A stretch of DNA of 19,018 nucleotides from Planctomycetaceae bacterium (GTDB lineage Bacteria > Planctomycetota > Planctomycetia > Pirellulales > Pirellulaceae): the NCBI GenBank assembly GCA_012965455.1, contig DTSG01000022.1, forward strand, positions 1 to 19,018, in the 5' to 3' direction. Numbering within the stretch: the first letter of the stretch is position 1; each line of letters starts with the position of its first letter. Below are positions 1 to 6,224 of this stretch, piece by piece. Under the pieces are notes generated by a model. That model saw only the letters and a list, made by a program, of their open reading frames with translations, was not told the origin of the DNA and did not search any database. Position numbers and translations under genes: made by a program.

Positions 1-1214
1 ACCTGAAGGCCTTGCCCTGGTTTTAGAATCAACGTCAGGCCATCTATGCCCGTCACGTAGACATTCCCCTGAGCAACTACCGGAGAAGCATAGATTTTGG
101 ATATTCCCGGTAACCGTGTTCTTTCAAGTACTACTTTGCCTGAACTGGAATCGAGCGCGGTCCAAATCCCGCTATTTGACTGATTGAAAAATAACGTCCC
201 CTCCAACAATACGGGAGAAGGAACGTAGGGCGTGCCGCGATCATGGGTCCAAAAGATTTTGTCGGAATCGGACAGATCACCGGTCTCAGTGATTGGCAAC
301 GACATCGCGGAATGTCCCTTGTAGCCGGTCATCACTAGGACACGATTATCTTCTACAATGGGACAGGGGGTCGCGTTTCCAGTCAGTCCGCTACACTTCC
401 AGATCAGATCGCCATTTTTCAAATCGTAGCTGCGGACATAGTTCGACGCGCACGTAATCACCTGTACCTTACCGTTGTATTCGGCAATCGCTGGTGTGGC
501 CCAAGTATTGCCCTCTTCGCGTTCCGTCTTCCATATCGTTTTTCCGTTTTTAGTGTCTAGGACTTCGATCGACGATTGACGCTGCTGATCTCGAACAATG
601 ATCACCCGATTTCCATGTACCACCGGTGAACAGCCTTCGCCAAGAGCCGCACCCATATAGACTTTTCCAAGGTCCCGATTCCAAACCGGCGTACCATCCA
701 ATTCATAGACAAACAGACCAGCGGACCCAAACCAGCAATAGACTTTTCCGTCGGCTACAACCGGTGATGCGGACGCGTAATTGTTATCACCATGGTGTCC
801 CTCGTGAGGAACTCTCTGGACGGCTGTCCGTCGCCATTGTTCGTCGCCCGTTTCTCGATCCAAACAAATCACGACCCACTGATATTGAGTATTGGGGTGT
901 TTGATCCCGAAAACTCGCATCGGTTGATCTTCGGGTTTGGGCAGTTTGGGATCGACGATTTGTGTATTGATGGCCGTCAAGATGAACACGCGATTGCCCC
1001 AGACAATGGGAGTAGAACTACCACTGCCATCGATGGCAACCTTCCATTGGATATTTTCTGTTTCGCTCCACTTAAACGGAGGAGTCGCCGTGGTAGAGAC
1101 GCCTGTATTATTGGGCCCTCGCCATTGATGCCAATTGTCCTGAGTCGACTGTGCGGAAAGGCAAGCTGAATGAGACAACAACGCTAACACAAGAATATAT
1201 TTGAAGACGTTCAT
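1..1214 (-). CDS. Secreted PQQ-like beta-propeller repeat protein (3' end missing)
   Basis: The minus-strand frame is open from the ATG at 1214 to the window edge, giving 404 codons with no stop. I translated it by hand over most of its length. Residues 1-22 (MNVFKYILVLALLSHSACLS) form a Sec-type signal peptide with likely cleavage after LSA. The mature protein begins with DNWHQWRGPNNTG, the usual opening of planctomycete PQQ-binding-like (BamB/quinoprotein-like) propellers. Repeated blades follow, for example SSTPIVWGNRVFIL, SASPVVADGKVYCWFG, CSPVVHGNRVIIVRD and ASPVVAQGNVYVTG, each with the recurrent pattern of small residues, PVV, then G-(N/K)-V. The family folds as an exported WD-like propeller. 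Many members bind no PQQ and have no assigned reaction. No clear Shine-Dalgarno precedes the ATG. The gene is divergent from the propeller cytochrome at 2259. Family assignment is firm; specific function is unknown. Confidence 0.9.
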   Translation of the reverse strand, partial: MNVFKYILVLALLSHSACLSAQSTQDNWHQWRGPNNTGVSTTATPPFKWSETENIQWKVAIDGSGSSTPIVWGNRVFILTAINTQIVDPKLPKPEDQPMRVFGIKHPNTQYQWVVICLDRETGDEQWRRTAVQRVPHEGHHGDNNYASASPVVADGKVYCWFGSAGLFVYELDGTPVWNRDLGKVYMGAALGEGCSPVVHGNRVIIVRDQQRQSSIEVLDTKNGKTIWKTEREEGNTWATPAIAEYNGKVQVITCASNYVRSYDLKNGDLIWKCSGLTGNATPCPIVEDNRVLVMTGYKGHSAMSLPITETGDLSDSDKIFWTHDRGTPYVPSPVLLEGTLFFNQSNSGIWTALDSSSGKVVLERTRLPGISKIYASPVVAQGNVYVTGIDGLTLILKPGQGLQ

Positions 1215-1298
1215 AGAGCTGCTCAAAAGAAGTTGTGTGGTGATGATCAAGCCAAGCAAATTCTATTAGAACATGAGCCGCAGGCTTAACACCAAGAA

Positions 1299-1335
1299 TC
1301 CGCTACTCGACCCTAGAATTGGACATTATATTTGT
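1299..1335 (+). repeat. Left arm of a 37-bp inverted repeat (36/37 match with 2014-2050)
   Basis: Read on the plus strand, this stretch matches the reverse complement of 2014-2050 at 36 of 37 positions. The only mismatch is A1305. The inner 30 bases (1306-1335) are identical, including CCCTAGAATTGGACATTATA. Reading outward on the minus strand, the arm contains a perfect TATAAT (1330 to 1325), about 110 bases ahead of the ATG at 1214. It begins 19 bases beyond the stop codon of the small lipoprotein gene. No obvious short direct repeat flanks the pair, so a transposition footprint is not visible. Confidence 0.9.
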
Positions 1336-1354
1336 CGATTTTTCCGCATCTCGA

Positions 1355-1510
1355 TCACTTTTGCTCGCCGCGATCATCAGGCGGGCTTTCCGTTTCTGAA
1401 GTGCGAATCTCAAATGAGCCCCCTTCGTCACCGGCGCCTACCTTGACCTCTACATCGCAACCTAATAAAGCGGACAGGATTACACAGGCTGTTACGGCAA
1501 TGTACTTCAT
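1355..1510 (-). CDS. Small predicted lipoprotein, 51 residues
   Basis: The minus-strand frame runs from the ATG at 1510 to a TGA at 1357-1355 and encodes 51 residues. The start is well supported by AAGGAG at 1523-1518, seven bases upstream. The N-terminus MKYIAVTACVILSALLGC is a compact lipoprotein signal with lipobox L-L-G-C, so Cys18 would be lipidated after signal peptidase II cleavage. The remaining 33 residues are hydrophilic and acidic, start DVEVKVGAGDEGGSFEIR, and have no recognisable domain. Tiny lipoproteins of this general form are common in planctomycetes and their function is unknown. The gene sits inside the inverted-repeat pair and downstream of the terminator at 1611-1645, so it probably has its own promoter in 1511-1610. 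I could not identify a convincing one. Confidence 0.72.
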   Translation of the reverse strand: MKYIAVTACVILSALLGCDVEVKVGAGDEGGSFEIRTSETESPPDDRGEQK

Positions 1511-1610
1511 CGGAAGACTCCTTGGGGGATTATCGCTGCCGAGTGTACTAACTGGATTTTATTGCGTCAAGACAATATCTATCATTCCGCACGGCCGGCG
1601 ACGTCATTTC

Positions 1611-1645
1611 AAAAAAAAACCCCAACTCGGCGAACCGAGAAGGGG
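1611..1645 (-). terminator. Strong intrinsic terminator, minus strand
   Basis: Read on the minus strand: CCCC, TT, CTCGG, loop TTCG, CCGAG, TT, GGGG, then nine T residues (1619-1611). The stem has four plus five G/C-rich pairs separated by a symmetric T-T bulge, closed by a UUCG tetraloop and followed immediately by the U tract. This is a textbook rho-independent terminator. On the plus strand there is no T run, so it is unidirectional. It ends transcription coming from above 1645, which fits the short unit at 1689-1910, and it shields the lipoprotein gene from that transcript. Confidence 0.85.
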
Positions 1646-1688
1646 CGTTGATCCAACCGTACCACATAGAGCATTTGTATTGCGTTGT

Positions 1689-1844
1689 TCAAACAGAATA
1701 TAAAACCGAAGTCTCATCTATCTCAACACTGCAGGACAACTCATCTAACTCCCGAAAGAGCTCAACAAGGTGCTTGAAAACCGCTAGGCGTTTTTCAAAC
1801 GCGTCCCAGTCCAGCAACTTTTCTGGCAGAACCAGAGCACTCAC
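1689..1844 (-). CDS. Possible small protein or gene remnant, GTG start, 51 residues
   Basis: A minus-strand frame is open from about 1901 to a TGA at 1691-1689 (70 codons) but has no ATG. The only usual start is the GTG at 1844, giving 51 residues. The sequence looks protein-like: LPEKLLDWDAFEKRLAVFKH followed by LVELFRELDEL is charged and amphipathic, as in real helices. No Shine-Dalgarno precedes the GTG. The frame is followed 43 bases later by the strong terminator at 1611-1645 and preceded by a candidate promoter at 1933-1905, so the locus is probably transcribed. It could be a small protein gene, the tail of a decayed gene that has lost its start, or a small RNA whose codon pattern is accidental. 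I do not recognise a family. Confidence 0.3.
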   Translation of the reverse strand: MSALVLPEKLLDWDAFEKRLAVFKHLVELFRELDELSCSVEIDETSVLYSV

Positions 1845-1904
1845 TTTCCCGAAAACACTTAGTCGAATGGTTCGCCCCGTTGAGGCGATTAAAGACCGAA
1901 GTCA

Positions 1905-1933
1905 AGTTTATCGTTTGTGAAATAGGGTTGCAA
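1905..1933 (-). promoter_or_regulatory. Candidate sigma70-type promoter, minus strand
   Basis: On the minus strand, TTGCAA (1933-1928) is separated by 17 bases from TAAACT (1910-1905), with predicted transcription start near 1898. Each box matches the consensus at four of six positions. Its credibility comes mainly from position: it lies just upstream of the coding-like frame, and the terminator at 1611-1645 would close a transcript of about 290 nucleotides. A single weak match like this can arise by chance. Confidence 0.35.
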
Positions 1934-2013
1934 GAAAAAAACAGAGAAAACACAAAGTTTTTTTGGGAAGAAAAAGTCGGATAACACCAGCAAAAATCAA
2001 AAGGTAAAATCCA

Positions 2014-2050
2014 ACAAATATAATGTCCAATTCTAGGGTCGAGCAGCGGA
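2014..2050 (-). repeat. Right arm of the 37-bp inverted repeat
   Basis: This is the reverse-complement partner of 1299-1335. The segment between the arms is 678 bases. In the outward (plus) direction it reads ACAAATATAATGTCC, with a perfect TATAAT at 2019-2024, about 235 bases ahead of the ATG of the propeller cytochrome at 2259. No good -35 box is found 16-18 bases upstream. The two copies therefore have the same orientation relative to the gene outside each of them. Confidence 0.9.
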
Positions 2051-2258
2051 GTTAATGTATGTGCGGTTCGCCTTACCCTCAAGGCGAAATTTAGACTATC
2101 AACAAGAGGTACGCCGGTTGGCCACGGTTCATCGTTGCCTTGGCGATTTATTCAGTAGTGAAACAGGGGCTAAACAAATACCATTTGTTATGTAATTTCA
2201 TTGCTTTTTACTTTAAACTGTATTTAACCAACTACTTCAAATTCGATCGGAGAGAAAC
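2051..2258. other. Intergenic leader region of the propeller cytochrome, with an 8-bp hairpin
   Basis: I see no gene here. The one clear structure is a perfect inverted repeat at 2067-2088: TTCGCCTT, loop ACCCTC, AAGGCGAA. It has no adjacent T run on either strand, so it is not a standard terminator. It could be an RNA hairpin in the 5' leader or a binding site for a dimeric regulator. The last 60 bases are A/T-rich, as expected near a promoter, but no convincing -35/-10 pair was found. GGAG at 2249-2252 is the ribosome binding site of the following gene. Confidence 0.5.
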
Positions 2259-5042
2259 ATGCGTTTAACCGCTATTGCCATCAGCCTGCTTCTACTCGCC
2301 GCACTGACGGCATCGCTGGAAACGGCGGAAACCAAAAATGCGTCACGCAAGTCAGCGGCCGTTAAGACTGTAGATTCTCCCCTACCACCAACCCCGATCA
2401 GCCATTCCTCGTATATGAGTCCGCATGCGTCTCCGATTGCCCTTAGCAACGGTCACGTTTTCGTCGTCAATACGCCCGACGATACGGTCGATATCATTCA
2501 GACCAAGAGCCGTAAGATCGTAGGCCGCGTCAAGGTCGGCATTGACCCAGTTGGTATCGCCGCACGGCCCGACGGCAGAGAAGTTTGGGTGGCAAATCAC
2601 GTCTCCGACTCGGTCAGCATTATTGACACTGATCCGAAAAGCAAATCCTACCTGCAAGTAGTTGCCACGGTACAGCGATTCCATCCGACCAATGGATCCA
2701 CTCGCTTCGACGAACCGGTTGGCATTGCATTTGCCAGTAATGACAAAGCCTATGTTGCCCTTTCTTCTGAAAATGCCATCGCGGTTATCGATGTTGCCAG
2801 TCGCAAGGTCACCAAGTTGTTGCCCGTCACGGCACAGGATCCCCGCGCGATTACCGTCCAGGGTGATCGGCTGTATGTCATTCCATTTGAGTCCAATAAT
2901 AAATCCCAGCTTTCCGGTGGTACCGGTGAGCTGGATAAAGAATATGAAACGTTTGACGCCTGGCAACACTCCATCACCGTGAACAACGTTTTGTCGCTCG
3001 GGCACGTAACCGATATCATCAAACACCCTGAAGTACCGGATCGTGATTTATACGTTTTCGATACGAATACTGACGAGCTTGTCGAAGTTGTTGATACGCT
3101 GGGAACGCTGCTTTACGGACTCGCGGTTGATTCCAACGGAAAAGTATTTATTGCACAGGCCGACGCTCGTAATGACGCTAACGGCAAATCCGGTACAAAA
3201 AAACACGGCCTGAAGGAACTGGAAAACCGAGCTTTCCTTAACCAAATCACCAGTGTGACTTTTAAAGATGGCAAACCGGAAAAACCAGAATTTTTTGAGC
3301 TGGAACCACTCCCGCCAAACCACCCAGATAGAGAGATGGCGTTGGCAACTCCCTTTGCGATCCAGATCAGTGATGACGATACAACGATCGTCGCATCGGC
3401 GGCCAGTTCCGATACAATTTTTACACTCAATGCCGCGACGGGCGAAATACTTGGACGGGTACACGTCGGCGCAGTACCGCGTGGTATCGCTCTGCAATCG
3501 GATTCGGACGGCCAAGCGTCTCAAGCTTGGGTTCTTAACGCAGTCGCCAATACCGTGTCACTGATTGATGTATCCAACCCTACAAAACTCAAAGTAATCC
3601 AGACCATTGCGCTGCACGATCCGACGGATTCTGAAGTCAAGCGTGGCCGCATTGCGTTTAACACGGCAGCGGCTTCCACAACCGGAACTTACTCTTGCGC
3701 CAGTTGTCACCCCGACGGGCATACGGATCAATTGTTGTGGGTCCTCAATACACCCATTGTCACCGGCGGTAACCAGATCATGCCTCGTAGCACCATGCCC
3801 ATTCGTGGCCTACGTGATACCGAACCCTACCACTGGGATGGAATACCAGGCGACCCGTACGGAGGAATCAACAGTGCCAATATACGCAAACATGTCGAAC
3901 CCAACAGTGATGTCAAGGATCCGGTCACCAGCGCCCGCCATCTAATTGACGGTGGCTTGGCAAACACCATGATGACTGTTGGGGATAAGAAAGTTAATGA
4001 CAAGGGGCAGTCCGGCGAGTTGTCCGATGCCGAGCGTGATGCGATGGCCAAGTTTCTGCTGAGCGTCACTTACCCCCCCGCCCAGCGGCGTTCCTTTACC
4101 AATGAGGTCTCGGCTATCGCCAGGGAAGGATTTGAGCTGTTTCACGTCCATGGTGACCTACAGCCTAAAAAGAATGTCTGTGGGGATTGTCACCGCATGC
4201 CATTTTTGGTGAGCACCAATACACCGGGTTCGGGGATGGAGGCTCCCACATGGCGGGGAGCGTATGACCGTTGGTTGATTCTACCGCAAGGTCGTCTCAA
4301 TATTATTGATTTTGATTTCTATCGGAATGTCGCCGAAAAGGGTGCACCGGAACGCAGTGTATGGCAGTTTTCCTGGGCAGGGCGGAAACGCTTTGATCCC
4401 GTCTGGGATATGGTGCTTGAGGGAAGTACTGGATTTAGCGGCGCCTTTGCTCGCCAAGTCACGCTCAACAAAGCATCCATAGAAGAATCACTGTCGCTCC
4501 AATTACTGGATTCCCTAGAACAGTCCGCTCGTGAAGGAGGGATTGTACTTGAAGTTGAAGGAGTATGGCTCCGGAGCAAAAAGGGGCAGGCCGTGAATCT
4601 TCAGTTTGACGGTGCAAATTATGTGGAAACAACCGGAACCCAGAATGCATATAGCCGCGGGGAGCTTATCAGTTTCGTCTCTAGCGGAGAGTTTATTGGT
4701 ACGTTCACCGGTCAGATGGGTTCCCCAGTGGACTTGAATCATCCGCAACCGGCTTTATGGACGCTCGGCTCGTTACAACGCCAGAGCGGTCGCCAGCGAT
4801 TCCCAGTTCTGCACGAAGAGAAGAAGGTCATGGGAATGAGCGGACGCCACTTTGGTGAGGACGCGAATCTGATCGTTGACGGTCGACGGGTGGAAGGCAA
4901 AATCGAAATCCAGCAGGAAAAGAACCTGGTTTTGGTCTCCTTTACAGAAATGCCCCCCTTGGGCATGCACCTGCTACAGGTGCAAAATCCCCACGGTCTG
5001 TTCAGCAACGATTTCATCTTCTACGTCAAGGAAACCCCGTAG
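2259..5042 (+). CDS. YVTN beta-propeller fused to a di-heme cytochrome c peroxidase/MauG-like domain
   Basis: A 927-residue exported protein. The ATG at 2259 has GGAG six bases upstream, and residues 1-20 (MRLTAIAISLLLLAALTASL) form a signal peptide. Residues about 55-460 carry YVTN/YncE-like propeller blades, for example VFVVNTPDDTVDII, VGIDPVGIAARPDGREVWVA and ALSSENAIAVIDV. Two c-type heme motifs follow: CASCH (Cys480, Cys483, His484) and CGDCH (Cys641, Cys644, His645). Between them, MPIRGLRDTEPYHWDG from residue 513 is typical of the di-heme cytochrome c peroxidase/MauG relatives. Residues about 830-925, ending in SNDFIFYV, resemble an IPT/TIG immunoglobulin-like domain. The protein should be periplasmic or surface-exposed and redox-active. 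Whether it is a peroxidase, an oxidase or an electron carrier cannot be read from sequence. It is followed on the same strand by an exported hydrolase. Confidence 0.9.
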   Translation: MRLTAIAISLLLLAALTASLETAETKNASRKSAAVKTVDSPLPPTPISHSSYMSPHASPIALSNGHVFVVNTPDDTVDIIQTKSRKIVGRVKVGIDPVGIAARPDGREVWVANHVSDSVSIIDTDPKSKSYLQVVATVQRFHPTNGSTRFDEPVGIAFASNDKAYVALSSENAIAVIDVASRKVTKLLPVTAQDPRAITVQGDRLYVIPFESNNKSQLSGGTGELDKEYETFDAWQHSITVNNVLSLGHVTDIIKHPEVPDRDLYVFDTNTDELVEVVDTLGTLLYGLAVDSNGKVFIAQADARNDANGKSGTKKHGLKELENRAFLNQITSVTFKDGKPEKPEFFELEPLPPNHPDREMALATPFAIQISDDDTTIVASAASSDTIFTLNAATGEILGRVHVGAVPRGIALQSDSDGQASQAWVLNAVANTVSLIDVSNPTKLKVIQTIALHDPTDSEVKRGRIAFNTAAASTTGTYSCASCHPDGHTDQLLWVLNTPIVTGGNQIMPRSTMPIRGLRDTEPYHWDGIPGDPYGGINSANIRKHVEPNSDVKDPVTSARHLIDGGLANTMMTVGDKKVNDKGQSGELSDAERDAMAKFLLSVTYPPAQRRSFTNEVSAIAREGFELFHVHGDLQPKKNVCGDCHRMPFLVSTNTPGSGMEAPTWRGAYDRWLILPQGRLNIIDFDFYRNVAEKGAPERSVWQFSWAGRKRFDPVWDMVLEGSTGFSGAFARQVTLNKASIEESLSLQLLDSLEQSAREGGIVLEVEGVWLRSKKGQAVNLQFDGANYVETTGTQNAYSRGELISFVSSGEFIGTFTGQMGSPVDLNHPQPALWTLGSLQRQSGRQRFPVLHEEKKVMGMSGRHFGEDANLIVDGRRVEGKIEIQQEKNLVLVSFTEMPPLGMHLLQVQNPHGLFSNDFIFYVKETP

Positions 5043-5171
5043 TCATAACGTAGGCCGGCTCTCCTGCAGCTAGGGCGGGTAAAATCCACACAAGCCACCG
5101 CTGACGTGGGCCTGCTATAACACGCTCGTAAACCATTGTTTAACTCGCGAATATCTACAGGTACTGCCAAG

Positions 5172-6077
5172 ATGCCATCCCTTGTGCGACTCACACTCAG
5201 CATTTCAACCATTTTGCTATTGTCGTTTACGGCTTTACCATTGCCTGCCGCGGACGGATGGAAACATGGTTACGCCGATTCCGACGGCGTGAAAATACAC
5301 TATGTCGAAGCAGGTGCAGGCCCGCTGCTGATTATGATTCATGGATTTCCGGATTATTGGTATAGCTGGCGAGATCAAATCCCCACACTTGCAAAAACCC
5401 ACCACGTGGTTGCCATCGATCAACGAGGTTTTAATCGCAGTGACAAACCTGTAGGTGTAGAGCAGTATGCGGTCAGCAAATTAACAGCAGATGTCGCTGC
5501 CGTGATTGACCATTTCAAGCAGACGCAGGCCACCGTTGTCGGTCATGATTGGGGCGGTTTTGTGGCCTGGTCCTTTGCCATGGAGTACCCGTTGAAAACC
5601 GCCGGACTGGTAATTCTAAATTTACCGCATCCGCGCGGTCTCACGCGAGAACTGGCTGCCAATCCCCGGCAACACCAAAACAGTGAATATGCGCGACAAT
5701 TTCAAAAACCCGACGCGGCTGGAAAACTGACTGCGGCAGGCCTAGCTGGATGGGTCCGAGAGGATGATGCCCGCGATAAGTATATCGAGGCATTCAAGAG
5801 AAGTTCCTTTGAGGGAATGTTGAACTTTTACAAGGCTAATTATCCACGGGAGCCGTATTCCATAACGGACCAGTTAAAAAAACCGGTAAAGTGTCCGGTG
5901 TTGATTATCCATGGACTGCGTGACCCCTATTTGTTATCTGGGGCGCTGAACGACAATTGGAAGTGGATTGAGCGGGAGATGACATTGGTTACTGTGCCCA
6001 CAGCGAGCCATTTCGTACACCGAGAAAAACCGGCACTGGTGACTCGCCGAATTGCCCGCTGGCTGGAAGACCGCTAA
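5172..6077 (+). CDS. Exported alpha/beta hydrolase, epoxide hydrolase type
   Basis: A 301-residue protein from the ATG at 5172. This start puts a Sec signal peptide at residues 1-27 (VRLTLSISTILLLSFTALPL, cleaved near PAA). An in-frame TTG at 5136 would add 12 polar residues and is less likely. The core is a canonical alpha/beta hydrolase: HGFP oxyanion motif at 57-60, nucleophile elbow GHDWGG with Asp126, acid Asp251 in GLRDP, and base His280 in ASHFVH. An Asp nucleophile plus HGFP and a cap tyrosine in FYKANY points to epoxide hydrolase. Haloalkane dehalogenase also uses Asp and is the main alternative. Most characterised epoxide hydrolases are cytoplasmic, so a signal peptide suggests action on an external substrate. 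The gene lies 129 bases behind the propeller cytochrome. Confidence 0.88.
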   Translation: MPSLVRLTLSISTILLLSFTALPLPAADGWKHGYADSDGVKIHYVEAGAGPLLIMIHGFPDYWYSWRDQIPTLAKTHHVVAIDQRGFNRSDKPVGVEQYAVSKLTADVAAVIDHFKQTQATVVGHDWGGFVAWSFAMEYPLKTAGLVILNLPHPRGLTRELAANPRQHQNSEYARQFQKPDAAGKLTAAGLAGWVREDDARDKYIEAFKRSSFEGMLNFYKANYPREPYSITDQLKKPVKCPVLIIHGLRDPYLLSGALNDNWKWIEREMTLVTVPTASHFVHREKPALVTRRIARWLEDR

Positions 6078-6224
6078 ACGATCGTAAATCAACATCAACT
6101 ATCGTTTTTCGACAATGAGGCCCCCACGCATGTCATCAGCCGCGATACCGATGGTCACCGTGTGGTATATTGACATCGGCACTTACGCTTTCTGGTTCCA
6201 ATCCACTCTAAAAGACAACAGCGC

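Noticed and set aside
792..1169. A 125-codon plus-strand open frame near the left edge
   Set aside because: It is antisense to the PQQ-like propeller gene, whose minus-strand translation shows a signal peptide and repeated blades.
1332..1703. A 123-codon plus-strand frame
   Set aside because: It runs antisense to the lipoprotein gene and through the terminator hairpin, and has no ribosome binding site or domain.
1299..2050. Reading the inverted-repeat segment as a complete insertion sequence
   Set aside because: No transposase-like frame lies inside and no flanking direct duplication is evident; only a non-autonomous element, an invertible segment or a duplicated control region remains possible.
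1795..2082. A 95-codon minus-strand frame with an ATG at 2082
   Set aside because: It reads across the inverted-repeat arm and an A/T-rich tract, has a composition unlike a folded protein, and competes with the better-looking frame ending at 1689.
2382..3026. A 214-codon minus-strand open frame opposite the propeller cytochrome gene
   Set aside because: It lies entirely antisense to a gene with clear domains, has no recognisable family and is explained by the coding bias of the plus strand.
6076..6108. AAACGAT and ATCGTTT separated by an 18-base loop, followed by a few T residues, after the hydrolase gene
   Set aside because: The stem is A/T-rich and the loop too long for a convincing intrinsic terminator.
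6170..6175. A perfect TTGACA upstream of the ceramidase-like gene
   Set aside because: No -10-like hexamer lies 16-18 bases downstream, so it is not called as a promoter.
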